Of a stretch of DNA of 64,000 nt, positions 41,550 through 53,780 are shown in pieces. The stretch comes from Sphaerulina vaccinii (Eukaryota > Ascomycota > Dothideomycetes > Mycosphaerellales > Mycosphaerellaceae). Below the pieces are notes generated by a model that had not been told where the DNA came from, did not search any database, and saw nothing but the letters and a program-made list of their open reading frames with translations. Made by a program: the position numbers and the translations under genes. Within the stretch, counting starts at the first letter, position 1, and each line of letters opens with the position of its first letter. The DNA is taken from assembly GCA_022570795.1 (NCBI GenBank), contig JAKUDP010000002.1, forward strand, positions 3,224,001 through 3,288,000, in the 5' to 3' direction.

Positions 41550-42347
41550 TCACTCCGCTAATCGACAAGTTCCGCTTACAGAAATGCTTGGAAACCCTCT
41601 CTTTTCGCGAGCTTCGTTCGCATCAATTAGCCTTTTCCAACCGTCTTCGAAATCGTTCATCTTCAATATCAATGGCACTTCCCCGCTCGCACGATAAGCT
41701 CGCCTTGATGCTGTCCAGTCTCGAGAGGTATCGCGGAAAGGGTTCATCCCATCCGTGTCGTCGTGGCCCAGCCAGGGGTTGGATACATCAACGTGCTCGA
41801 GTCGAGGAAACGCAGATGCGAGCAGTGTTTGAAGCTTGTACAAAAGCCGTGCGGATGTCTCACCCATGACGACCCTCAGACGAGTAATATTGGGCCAACT
41901 GCTGACAGTCGTGAGACATTTCCAGTGGTCGTGACGACTCCACAGAAGCTCTAAGTTGCGGACATGTTCAGTGTGGTCAATGAGACTTGACGGAGTGGCG
42001 CCGAGTTTTGGTGAGAGGCGCAGACGCGTGTTCCATAGAAGGAGGCCATAGAATTCGTCGCGGACACGTTTGCAAGTAGCGAGCAGACCGAGAGGTCCAG
42101 CAGTGTCTTTGGCTAGAGGCGTATCTGGCTGGAAGATCCATACGCCTTCGTAGCTTCGCGCGACAGCTTCGTAGACTGCATTTCGAACTTCGGCTGGGAG
42201 GTCAAGAAACGGTCTCTTGTTCGCGGAGAGCGATTGTGGTGAAATCTGGAGACCCATCGCGACGGCGAAGGCGGGGTGTAGTACTGAAAGCTGCGGACTG
42301 CCGTGAGCCATGTTGTGTATTAGTAGGTGCGAGTGCCAAGCGTACAT
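41550..42347 (-). CDS. F-box-like fungal protein
   Basis: Single exon, 265 aa. The segment FLDLPAEVRNAVYEAVARSY near residues 47-66 is the degenerate F-box-like start common to large fungal families of unknown role. It is followed by GLLATCKRVRDEFYGLLLWN, another standard element (conserved Cys-x-x-V/I-x-x-E). The rest describes a leucine-rich alpha/beta region (HVRNLELLW, WPNITRLRVVM). These proteins may recruit substrates to SCF ligases, but many lack the Skp1 contact. The next gene upstream on the same strand is of the same general type. First ATG used; a later start at residue 13 or 31 is possible. Confidence 0.7.
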   Translation of the reverse strand: MYAWHSHLLIHNMAHGSPQLSVLHPAFAVAMGLQISPQSLSANKRPFLDLPAEVRNAVYEAVARSYEGVWIFQPDTPLAKDTAGPLGLLATCKRVRDEFYGLLLWNTRLRLSPKLGATPSSLIDHTEHVRNLELLWSRHDHWKCLTTVSSWPNITRLRVVMGETSARLLYKLQTLLASAFPRLEHVDVSNPWLGHDDTDGMNPFRDTSRDWTASRRAYRASGEVPLILKMNDFEDGWKRLIDANEAREKRGFPSISVSGTCRLAE

Positions 42348-42439
42348 TCAGTGGTACTGGTAGCTAGGTCCACCTTCGCGAGCCTTCCGACAGTAAGGTT
42401 TCGCTGTGAGATGGAAATCGCAAGGTGTCCAGTAGTAAA

Positions 42440-43263
42440 TCAGGTGTTCTCATTGAGTCTTGCTACGTTGTCATTTCCCGCGATCCCTGGCTTTCGATAA
42501 TGCTCCTTAGGATTGCAGCATTGCGGATAGACAACTATACCACACACCGGCCTCGCCACACCCACGAGTGCCTTCAATTTTCGCATCTGCTGCTGGAAGA
42601 CCGTCACGACCCTTGCCCAGCGAATGATCTTTGCGTGTTCATCGACCGTAAGCCATCGGCGACTCAGAAGCAATGCGCATATACCGGCACACCCAGGTCC
42701 GAACTTCTTCACGGCTGTATTGTCCTCAGATGCCCACTCTCTGAAACGTGCGAACAGTTGATCGTTGTGTACAGTAATCTTTCGTAGTCGAGGGACATTG
42801 TTCTTCAGCCAGTGAATGCCCATTGCGAAAGACACAGAAGTGGTATGCAGCTCAAGTTCCACCAGATTGACCATGGTCTTGAAGCCTTGGGGTTGAAATG
42901 TCTCATGTTGAAAGAAATCCCAGTCAACCCGCAAGCGACGTATATTGTGCAGCAATCGGTTCTCCGAAATTGTCATGATCTTGTTCATGTCTGGTCCGCC
43001 AATGAAGCGCACAGGCAGTCTCGATTGCTTGAAGTAGAAGCGAGACTTCGAGAACACCATCATTAGAGCTTCTCGTCTGATCTGCCAGCAAAGTAGTGTG
43101 AGTGCAAAAGGCCCACGCTGAGTATCGGCTCGACATCGCCGTGAGTAGCGAGAAGCGCCTGGACGGCCAGTTGGTCCGTTGATGTAGAGAACGATTGTGC
43201 CGCCAGTGTCTGTCAGGGCATAGCGCCAGATCCTGTTAAGCGCCAGATCCTGTTAGGCGCCAT
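42440..43263 (-). pseudogene. F-box-like gene broken by a 17-bp tandem duplication
   Basis: From ATG 43263 the minus strand reads MAPNRIWR and then runs through a second copy of the same 17 bp, which shifts the frame and stops at 43213. Without one copy the frame is open from 43263 to 42440: MAPNRIWRYALTDTGGTIVL, YINGPTGRPGASRYS, LTLLCWQIRREALMMVFSKS, and on to a leucine-rich C-terminus (268 aa; 824 minus 17 is divisible by three). RNRIWRYAL-like starts and the LCWQIRREAL element are standard for fungal F-box-like proteins. A downstream ATG at 43063 could still make a 207-aa product. It lies beside another F-box-like gene. Confidence 0.8.
43222..43255. repeat. Exact 17-bp tandem duplication
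   Basis: AGCGCCAGATCCTGTTA occurs at 43222-43238 and, without a gap, at 43239-43255. The two copies are identical, which suggests a recent slippage or repair event. Confidence 0.97.
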
Positions 43264-43286
43264 TTTTTGCTCTGTTAAGACCCGGC

Positions 43287-43658
43287 TCAGGCCTTACCAC
43301 CGTTTGGATTGCGCCACATATCGTCTGGCAAGTCCATCCCAACTCGTCTCGCAGTCAATCTCACGCGTTCCTCCTCGGACATGTTCATGCCTGGATTGTA
43401 ACGCTCGACCAAGGTGGTGTACATGCGTTGCGCTGCCAAGTACTGCACATATTGCTCTGCCTCCTCGACACGCTTCTCTGCTGGCTTCTGCGCTTGATGT
43501 TGTAGTGATGCTGAGTCTGTCTGGTTGGCGAAGTCGGCACGAATGTGCTTTTGCATTGGCGATGGATTTGCGAGTAGAGAAGGCGAACGCGCTGGTAGCT
43601 CGCGCAGGAAGCGGCGGTACAGCGATCGGGCTTGGACTTGGGCAGACATGATGGACAT
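43287..43658 (-). CDS. FMC1: ATP synthase assembly factor Fmc1-like, mitochondrial
   Basis: Single exon, 123 aa. An LYR-type start (RSLYRRFLREL) is followed by HIRADF, a Gln/Ala-rich helix, and the conserved C-terminal half: AEQYVQYLAAQRMYTTLVER, YNPGMNMSEEERVRLTARRV and GMDLP. This corresponds to the Fmc1 family, small matrix proteins of the LYR group that help assemble the F1 part of mitochondrial ATP synthase with Atp12. The length is usual for the family. ATG 43658 or 43649 could start it. It lies only 24 bp from the upstream end of the broken F-box-like gene on the same strand. Confidence 0.85.
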   Translation of the reverse strand: MSIMSAQVQARSLYRRFLRELPARSPSLLANPSPMQKHIRADFANQTDSASLQHQAQKPAEKRVEEAEQYVQYLAAQRMYTTLVERYNPGMNMSEEERVRLTARRVGMDLPDDMWRNPNGGKA

Positions 43659-44626
43659 ATAGTGATGTCTTTGATGATTGTTTGATGTGAGGTTGGTATG
43701 GCTTCAGAAATGGCAAGAGCGCGGAGAGGCGTTCGGGAGAGTACAACGCACGTCACGTGGACACGCGTTTGCCTTCGCCTCGACTTTCCTCCTTTCCTTT
43801 TCTCAACATCAACCTCATTCTCATCCTCATCCTCCAGTCAAGACCATTGAGAAGACTGGCTACTGGCCCTACGAATGGCGCAGAACTTTCACTCATGAAG
43901 CAGGCGAGCTTCATACCTCCTCAATGGCTCTCAAGCGCGCCATCAATGAAAGTCCCAAATGACATCTTGCGAGTTCTTGGCCAGCACGCGAAGGATGCAA
44001 GACTGCACTGCGCCGCATTGGCAAACCTCCAACGGGGGATGATCGACTCGACTTGAGAAAGACTTTGTTTTCTGTTTGGCAGAGCGACCACTTGACATCA
44101 CCACTCACCGGTGAAGCCACAAGCACGCAGCTACCAGGAGGTCCTTCGTGCAACGCGTAAAAATCCTCCGGCTATGGTCTGCCGCTATGGGTTTCACCAG
44201 GAACCCTCCCCAGTATGTACTTCATGAGATACACTGATGCTCTTTGAGAAGGAATGGTTCAAAGCGATAGCGATGGAGCCATATATCTGCAGTGCATACC
44301 ACAGCCACGCCCAACAAGCACAAGAGTCGCCCGCTAGCAGTGAAGATGTGGACTCAATTCCGACTTGGCAACAACAGCAGCCATGCAAGAGTTCCGAAAG
44401 AGGAAAGCTAAGTTGTCCATCATAGCCCGCGGCTCAACTTCGAAGGATTGCCATGGTTTCATGCCTCCTCGTATTGGATCCAAAGTGTCAAGATCTGCCA
44501 GGCAACCGCCATGCTACCTGTTCGGGAAGCTTTCACAGCCTCACTCGGTTTTGTATATCCCAAAGCACTCTCTCGAGTGTCGGCGCCACCACATAGGTGC
44601 CTTCTTTGAGGTGTAACATTGTCAAC
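43659..44626. other. Divergent intergenic region
   Basis: 968 bp between the Fmc1-like start and the ABC transporter start. A pyrimidine-rich tract lies near 43780-43840. No gene supported. Confidence 0.5.
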
Positions 44627-47600
44627 ATGCGCGTTTCTGGCTTTCTGGACCAGACATGGACACTCACCAAGAAGGACCTTTTACTCGTTGTCCGCAGGCG
44701 ATGGCTTTCCACATTCATTAGAGCAGTCGCGTTCCCAATCGTACTCACAGTCATTCTCGCATCAGTCAAGACCTGGATCCATAACGATGGCGGCTATGGA
44801 GTTGGCACACCCTCGCCCATTCGGTCACTGCCCGATGCTTTCGATGCGGTGGGCTCAAGCAGGAAGAACTTTGTAATTGTGGATCGCGGCCTACAAGGAG
44901 AGAACATACGCTATGTCATCGACTCGCTTCGAGACATGGCAACCAACGGAGGTCGCACTGTGCGTATCGCGAACGATGATTCCCAAATCGCCGGTCTCTG
45001 CCCAAGTTCCAGTAAAGGTAGCACGAATTGCTTCGCAGCCGTCGACTTCTGGTCGTCTCCCGATCAAGGCCCAGGACAGCTCTACAACTATACCATCTGG
45101 AATGATTGGGTCATTCAAGGTGGAAGGGTCGACCGCGACGATAACGCCATCCAGCTCTACTTGCTACCTCTGCAACGCGCCATTGACTCCCTGATCTCGG
45201 AACGAAACAATGGCACTCAACTGCCAGATACCATCCTTCAATATCCATACACAACTCGAACACAAGCGGAGGTCGACTTCCAAGATGGCAGGTTCTTCGG
45301 CTTGCTGGTCACACAGGCCATAGCATTTGCGCTCTTCATTGGCATGGCCGGTATAGCCTATCACCTGACTGGTCATGTAGTACGGCAACGCGAAGAGGGC
45401 ATGTTGCAGCTCATTGACGCTCAGATGCCCAACAAGTCGCGCTACGAGAGTTCGATCGCGCGGATGCTGGCTACACACTTGGCCTTCGATATCGTCTATA
45501 TGCCGGCGTGGATCATCTGTGGTGGCGTCGTGGGGGCAATCATCTTTCCCTCCTCAAACCCTGGCTGGTTCGTGCTACTGTACTTCCTGGCAGGACTCGC
45601 GATGACAAGCTTCTCCATCCTGGCAAGCTCGTTGTTCAGAAGACAGCAGCTCTCTGCCATCAGTGCTGTAGTGGCGGCTATTGTATTCGCAATCGTGGCC
45701 CAGTTCACGCAAAGCGGTCAGAAGAGCACAAATACCGCTGCTGCCACTGCAACGGGTCTACTCTTTCCTCCCTCAAGCTTTGTCTACTTCTTGGTCTACG
45801 GCGCAGTAGCTGAGATCTTCAGCGTGCCATTGCAGGCCAGCCAAGAGCTGCCAAACATAGCGCTACTCAACAATGCTCTGAACATCAATCTCTGGACGCT
45901 GACGCCTGCTCATTTCTTGGGCTTCTTTGCTTTTCAGATCGCACTCTATCCCATCCTCGCTATCCTGATTGAGCGCTTCCTGTGGGGAAGCAACTTCCGA
46001 GGCCGTCACCTCAGGTCCAAAGAGGAGATGCAAGGCAATGCACTGCGCATCAGGCAGTTCAGCAAGCGCTACAACAAGGCTTTCAAGAAGAGCGACCGAA
46101 CTCTTGCAGTGGACGAGCTTTCACTCGATCTCTATGCTGGCTCGATTACGGTGTTACTTGGTGCAAATGGTAAGCAAAGTAGTAGATAGAAGGCATACGC
46201 TCGCTCCTGTGTCTCACCAAGCTCTCGCTCACTCCGGTGCTAAGCTTGAGGACAGACATTGATTGAGGCAGCCTGTGTTGTCAGAGATCTTTGCTGACTT
46301 TCTACCTACTACTTTTAGGCAGTGGCAAGAGCACGACAATGAACTGTATAGCTGGCCTCGAGAGCATTACCAGTGGCGAGATCGACATCGACGGCAGTGG
46401 TGGGATCGGTCTTTGCCCACAGAAGAATGTCATGTGGCCTGATATGACTGTTGAGGAGCACGTCGCTTTCTTCCAGAAGCTGAAGAACCCTACCATGTCA
46501 CGGAGTCAGAATAAAGAAGAGGTCAAACGCTCGATCGAAGGCTGCGATCTGAAGAAGAAAGAGAATGCCAAGTCGAAAACACTCTCTGGTGGTCAACAGA
46601 GGAAACTGCAGTTAGCGATGATGTTGGCGGGCGGTAGCCAAGTCTGCTGTATAGACGAAGCCTCATCTGGTATCGACCCTCTGGCACGGCGCAAAATCTG
46701 GGACATCCTTCTAAGAGAAAGAGGACATCGAACACTTCTGCTGACGACACACTTCCTCGACGAGAGTGAAGTCCTTGCCGATCACATCGCTCTGCTATCA
46801 AAAGGCAAGCTTCGCGCAGAAGGCACTGTTGCGTCGCTGAAGTCCTCCCTCGGAGGTGGCTTCCGTGTTGTGCTACCTGGTCATCACGATGCGTTCCCAG
46901 ATGCCATTTCCTCCGACGAGCCCCATGTCAAGTACGAAGGCGACTCCACAGTTTTCGTGGCGTCTGGCAGTGCCGCGCTTGCGACATTACTGGAGAAGCT
47001 GGACCGCCTTGGCTACACCAACTACAAAGTAGAAAGTCCTAGCATCGAGAAGATCTTCTTGCGTCTTGCCGACGAGATGAAACACCAAGAGCAGAACACG
47101 TACATCAACCTCAAGAAAGACAGTATTGCTAGTGATACAACTGCTGTACACACTACAATGTCGCTGCACACTGGCAAGCCTTGCGGACCTGCAAAGCAGA
47201 CTTGGGCCTTGTTCAGGAAGCGAGTCACGATCTTGAAGCACAACTTCATGCCGTATGTCGCGGCTTTGTTCGTTCCTCTAGTAGTGGCTGGGCTTGTCAC
47301 TCGATTCCTTCTGAACGTCTCGTCGTTCGGACTACAATGTCGAGACCCGGACGAGTCCTACGTCTACCAAAGGGTCCCTCAGCTCATGTACGCCAGCACC
47401 CTTGCCAGCAACGAAATTCTAGGGCCGCCGCAAATCATCACACCTTCGGAAATTGGGGATCTCCTGCCCAATAACACATTCTGTTATTCATATTCGAGAT
47501 ACTCCTCATCCGTCTCTTGTCAGAGTACCTATCCGTCTTACAGTGCACCTCCGAGCTGGAATAGAACGACAGTCGTGGATACTCTCGACGACTTCAATGA

Positions 47601-49702
47601 TCAGTTCCGTGGGTCGAATACGAACAGGAATGGCCTGTTCATCGATCCGAATGGCCCACCAGTCTTTGTGTGGCGGTCTGAAAGCAGTCCACGCTCAGCA
47701 TGGGAAACGCTTGCTCTGCTAGACATGGCGTTGACTGATACTTCAGTCGCCGTATCGTACCAAAGTTTTGCGCAAGGCTATGCACCTCGAGACTTCTATC
47801 AAAGTCTAGTGGCTGTCTTCACAACTCTCGGGTTCGTCCTCTTTCCCGGATTGTTCGCGCTATATCCGACGCGTGAACGCCTGCAGAAAGTCCGAGCTAT
47901 GCACTACTCGAATGGTATATTAAGTGGACCTCTCTGGACCGCTTATGCCCTCTTCGACTTCTGCTTCCTACTGCTGATCGCTATTCTGGTCATCGTGATT
48001 TGGCTTACGAACTCGTACAACTGGTATGGCTTGGGTTACATGTTCGTGGTGTTCCTGTTCTATGGCACAGCAGCAACAGCATACTCCTATGTCGTCTCCC
48101 TGTTCGCCACATCACAACTTGCCGCGATTGCAATGACATGCATTCTACAAGCAGTCATTGCGATGCTGTTCTTCGTAGGTTGCTTTCTGACAGTCGACAT
48201 GGCCGATCTCTCTCAGATCTACAGTCAAATGGAGATCCTGTTCTGGACCATCGGGCTCATCTGTCCTGCTGTCAGTCTTATGAGAGGTCTGATGGTAGTG
48301 CTCAATGTTTATGCCATCTCATGCGATGGCGCAGCGCTATCGCGCAACCCTGGTGGCATCACGCTATACGGTGGACCAATTCTATACCTGGTGTTACAAT
48401 CTGTCCTTCTGGTGGCGTTCCTGATCTTCTGGGAATCTGGCCGAAGTCTCGAAGCTTTTGGTATACGCATCGGCTCTAGCAAGAAGCATCACACTGATAG
48501 AGAGAAAGACGTTGGTAGTGACTCCAATGTTGCTGCTGAGGATATATCTCGACTGTCATCTGAGAATGAAGGTCTACGCGTGCAGCACATCTCCAAGACA
48601 TTCAAGCGCAACCAAGCAGTCGACGATGTTAGTTTCGGTATTCTACCTTCTGAGAAGTTCGCTCTTCTGGGGCCGAACGGTAAGTCTCTCTGGGGCACAA
48701 CCCGTCTCAAGACATATGATGAGACATGATGATATGGCAATGGCTTGTGTGCTAACGAATGCAGGTGCTGGCAAGTCCACGATGATCTCGCTGATACGTG
48801 GAGACCTGGCTCCAGATTCCTTAGCTGGTCGATCTGAAATCCACATCTCCGGAGACAGTCTTAGACATGCCCCAGTAGCAGCGAAACAACACCTGGGTGT
48901 TTGCCCACAGTTCGATGCCGTGGACTCCATGACTCTGAAAGAACACCTCGAATTCTACGCACGCGCTCGCGGCGTGACCGGCGAACAGAAAGACGAGAAC
49001 ATTCACGAAATCATCACACGTCTCGGCATGACTGATCATACTAACAAGCTCGTCAAGAAGCTGTCCGGCGGTACGAAGAGGAAGCTCTCATTAGGCATCG
49101 CTCTTATCGCCAACCCCTCAGTCTTGCTCCTCGACGAACCTTCTTCTGGCATGGACGCCGCAGCCAAACGAGCCCTCTGGTCCACTCTCTCTTCCATCTC
49201 CGCTGGTCGTTGCCTCCTTATCACGACGCATAGCATGGAAGAAGCCGATGCACTTTGTGATCGCGCAGGTATCATGGCGTCTTCTATGCTTGCTCTTGGT
49301 ACCATCCCTGGTTTGCACGAGAAGTACGGCGATAAGATTTACATTCAACTTGTGCTGAAGGAAGCGCCTCGTTCCTCGTTACAAGAAGTTCAAGCTATGA
49401 GTGAATGGGCTCATAGGACATTCCACATCGCTGAGATGGAGAGAATTGTAGGAGGGCAGATGCGTTTCGCTGTTCCTGTCAATGGGAATGCTGAGACTGG
49501 TCTGTTGGACGGCAGCAGTTTGAGTAAACTTTTCGCTGCAGTAGAGAAGCATAAGGAGGCTGTGAGCATCAGAGACTACAGTATTAGTCATGCTACGCTT
49601 GATCAGGTGTTCTTGAATGTTGCGAGTAGGCATGGTGTTGATGAGGCTAATGCGGAGACTCCTGAAAGGAAGGGGTTGGTCAGGAGGTTGTTGAGACGGT
49701 GA
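44627..49702 (+). CDS. Full-length ABC transporter, ABCA type
   Basis: Three exons, 44627-46169, 46319-48679 and 48765-49702; introns of 149 and 85 bp; 1613 aa. The order is TMD1-NBD1-TMD2-NBD2. Each TMD has one helix, a large extracytosolic loop, then a cluster of helices, as in the ABCA subfamily. NBD1: GANGSGKST (Walker A), LSGGQQRKLQ (signature), CCIDEASSGID (Walker B). NBD2: GPNGAGKST, LSGGTKRKLS, LLLDEPSSGMD. Key Lys, Glu and signature residues are all present, so both sites could hydrolyse ATP. Animal ABCA proteins move lipids; fungal ones are little studied. Both introns interrupt the second Gly codon of a Walker A at the same position and phase. It borders the AT-rich island. Confidence 0.95.
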
Positions 49703-49924
49703 TCATGAGTAGAGGTGTGTACACAACTTTGATAACAACTTTATAAGTAGATGATATCCTGTAGTCGAGCCGAGTGCATAACTAGCTATGCGAGTCCGCT
49801 CTCTATAACAGACAGAATCCACTCGCGGCCTTGAAAGAAAAGCTTAGTAATCTGCGATCAATCAATCGATTGGAGTAGTTGAATTGAATTGGCCATTAAT
49901 CTGCAATCAATTGCCGGCCGTTAT

Positions 49925-52900
49925 AGCTTATAACCCCTTTAATCTAAGCTCTAAGTCGTTAATATAGCCTTGCGATTAGTATAATTAAGGTCTTAGCAGG
50001 CTTATATAAATAAGGAAATAAGTAATATAGCTAAAAATCTATAAAATTCGCTTCTAATAGTTACTCTAAGAGCCTAAGAACAGCCTCTATTATTTTATAT
50101 ACTAAACTAGTAAATTGTAAGTAAATAATTCGTATCTTAGTAGCTATAGAAGTATCTATTTAGCTTATATATTTTTAAATACTTACTTTTGCTTTATTCT
50201 ATACTCTTTCTAGCTATACTAATACCTATAGCTATCTCGCATTCCTTCCTAATTATTATTATTACTACTCTTTTCTATAGAGAGTAAGAATCTTTAGAAG
50301 ATCTAAAAAGAAGAGGCTAGAGTAGTAGTTTAAATATAGAAGAAGCCTATATATAAATATTAGTAAATACTATACTTTCAAGCTCTTATAGTATTACTAC
50401 TACCTTGTTTTCTTATTAATCGGTACTATACTATTACTCGATTACTTCTTTACTTTATTACTACTAACTATATATAGATCTACTTATAATTTAGCTTACT
50501 ATAAAGTCTAAGAAACTTAGGCTTTTAAAATATAACTAATATAGCTTCTACTATAACTATATAGCTTACTAGCCTCTTAAACTAATACTATACATAGTAA
50601 ATATACTACTTTCTTATCCCCTATTAAGGTTATCGACTTTAGAAGTAGCTATAGTTTATTAGTTATAGCTAATAAGCTATATATTAAACCTACTAGCGCA
50701 AGAGCTCTAAGACTTCTAGATACTAATAATCTTAGTCTAGATTTTAGTAAGCCTATTACTATAACTATAGATAACTAGACGACTATACTAGGTAGCTCGG
50801 AATTTAGTATCTATATTAATAGTAATACTAAGAATACTCTACCTATCTTAGAAGCCTCTAAGAATAACTTACTACTTTTAAATAAAATAGAAACTTACTA
50901 TCTAGATAGCTCTTATACTATCTATATAGCTAATAGCAATCTAAAGAAGATACTAGCTAAATTCGATACTCGAGTAACTAGCAATTACTTTATATATAAC
51001 TTAAAGTAGTATAGTAGAACTCTACTAAAAAAGAAAAGCTAGGTAAAAATAGGTAACTTCTAGGCTTATAGCGAGTCTATAACTAAAGAAAATAGTAGTT
51101 AGTCTATATTGTCCCTAGTATAAGAGTATAGCTATTCTAATCTTTACTAACCTACTACTAGAGAAGGAATACTTCTACTATTATAGCTACTTAAAAAAAG
51201 AGAAGTATAAGCTATTTACTATTACTAGTATCTTTTTAATCTACTACTACCTACGACAAAGCTATAGTATTTAGTTTAGTAATAATTTAGCGCCTTCTAA
51301 GCCTATCGATATAACTAGAAGTAATACTACTATATTTAGTATATTTAGTATTACTAGCGTCTTTAAGTAGTATTTTATCTTCTAGTTTCTAATATATAGA
51401 CTTACTCTTTTTATAATTAAGAACTATTACTTCTATAATCTAATAGAATATATAAATCTATTACTTTTCAACTAGTTGCTATAGAGTATAAGTATCTTTT
51501 AGAGGTAGATAATAGAGGAGTTCGAGTAGTATTATAGCTATTTAAAAGAGGAAATAGATAAAGCTAGAAGTAAGGTAAGTTGCTAGTTAGTACTAACTTT
51601 AGTAAGCGCTAATATTATATACTTATAGACCTCTATTTCCTTTAATTTATAGTCTAGTCCGAACTACCTTGCTTTTATAGCTATCTATATTTACTTTATT
51701 AATAAGTATAGTTACTACTAATATACTCTACTAGTAATACTAAGGATTCTTAGAGCCTATACTACTAAGAATATTACTACTAAACTAAAGAAGGTTCTAG
51801 TCGACTATAGCCTTTATAGAGAGTCTAGACTCGGTTAGTTTATATCGGATAATACTATAGTTAATAATCGAGTTATTAAGCTACTTCTAAAGAACCTATT
51901 TCCTACCTAGAGTAATAAAAAGTATAAGGCTTACTATTTCTATTACTTCGGCTATATTGCTAATATTAGCGCTTAGTTCTTCCTTTATAGTATTAAGACT
52001 AAAGATATTATATACAATTTCGAGGAGGCTCGAGTTACTAGTAATTTAGTAGCTATAGTAGCTCTCTAGTATAAAATTAGGTTCCTTAGAGTTCTCTATA
52101 ACCTTATCTAGTATATTCGAGCTACTCTATAGTATTATAAAAAGTTTATAGCTTATATTCTACCTAGTAATAAAGAAAAGAAGTATAATAAGCTAATAGT
52201 AAATAGAAGTTTATAAGTTAAATTACCTCTTATCTAGACTTTTAGATAATACTTATAGATCTACTTTAATTATATTTTATTATAATATCTTATATTAATT
52301 AGCTTCCTTAGAGCTTTCTATATTAGTACTTAGCTTTCTAACCTCTTACTTCTTTCTTCTAACTCCTACTTTCTAATACTCTTTTACTAATAATAACTAC
52401 TCTAATTAGCTTATTTCTACTAACTAAATATAATAGAATAGTACCTATACTACTATCGGCTATACCTTCGATCTCTACTAATAACTCGAGCTTTTCTATA
52501 CTTACTATATCTCTTAGAGAGGTAGTTATATTAGATTCGAGCCTCTTACTACCTTATACTAGATTATACTCGAGGCTATTTATATAGCTCTAGAACTTTT
52601 CTATAATAGTATAGTAATAAGTAAGAGCTATAAGTACGACTTTAGTTACTATATTTAGTATCTAGACTACCTCTATAAGCAAATCTTATAGTCCGAAATA
52701 GGTTAGTAATAAAAAGTAGCTTTTTAAAAGAATAATAACTTTATAGATACTTATAATTATATCTAGACAAAACTCGAGAAGTATTATAATACCTATAATA
52801 AGTCTCCTACTTACTATACTACTATAGTTATTAATCTAACTTTTAAATAGTAATAGTATATATAGGAATAGACTACTAAGAATAGTAAGGAAGACTAGTT

Positions 52901-53780
52901 ATCTACCTACTAGTATAATATAAAAAACTTCTAGCAAAGTAAGTATAAAAGCTAGATAGTAACTCGTCTACTACTACTACTAATCTATTAACTAAGCCCT
53001 ATTCTTCTTCGTACTAATAGTAACTATTCCTCTTCTTCTACCTTTTCTACTAGCTCTAAATAGCTACGTAGTAATACTAATTGTCGAATAGATAACTTTT
53101 TTAACTATAAATAAGTCTATATAGCTAATAATTAATAGACTAATAGCTTCGAGAAATACTTTCATAAGCCTCTTAAAGTAGAAGGTACTAATCTACTAGC
53201 CTACTAGAATATATACTAGCTTTCTAGATAATACTATAATATAGTATAGATAGTAGGGAGTAAGAAACCTAGAATTAACTACTATTTTAGTACTAATCTT
53301 ACTATTTTTTAGATAATAGACCTTCTTGCAATCCCCTCTTAATCTACTAAGTACAAATATATATTCTCTAGTACTAAAATTACTATTACTAACTACTATA
53401 ATTAACTTAAATATAATATTATTAAAGTAATTAAATACCTCTAATATTAGATATCTAATAAGAGTATAGTTAAGAACAATAACAATATAGTTAAGAACAA
53501 TATTAATAAGCTAGAAGGCATTCTATTCGATAATCTACTAGGCTATAGTAAAGAGGTATTATAAGTATAGTAGTTAAGAGTTATTTTTATAGTATATATA
53601 GTTTTGGAGATATTTTAATAGCGATAGTAAGGTGTTATAAGGTAGTACTTTAACTAATCTAATTAACAAATTGAACAAACTACTATTTTGTTATAATTGT
53701 TATACCAACTTAATTAATAATATCCTCTAGAGGTTGGATTGAGTTAATCGCGATTACTAGAAAAGCTAAATAGTAGCGTG
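49925..53780. mobile_element. RIP-degraded repeat island, probably a dead retrotransposon
   Basis: Roughly 3.9 kb of extremely A/T-rich sequence full of TA steps (tagta, ctata, aatac) and almost without CA or TG. No open frame of 60 codons exists on either strand from 49703 to 53820. This is the pattern left by repeat-induced point mutation, which turns CpA into TpA in duplicated DNA. At about 50894-50938 the + strand reads YYLDSSYTIYIANS. Undoing the usual RIP changes gives a Ty1/copia-like protease pattern (D-S-x-C-T-x-H-I), which hints at an LTR element. I found no reverse transcriptase motif, LTR pair or target-site duplication by eye, so the class is uncertain. Edges are approximate. Confidence 0.85.

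Noticed and set aside
51918..51975. Possible Gag zinc knuckle after undoing RIP (Tyr-rich YYFYYFGYIA reading)
   Set aside because: Cys/His spacing is one residue short of the CX2CX4HX4C pattern, and its place after the protease-like reading does not fit a copia element.
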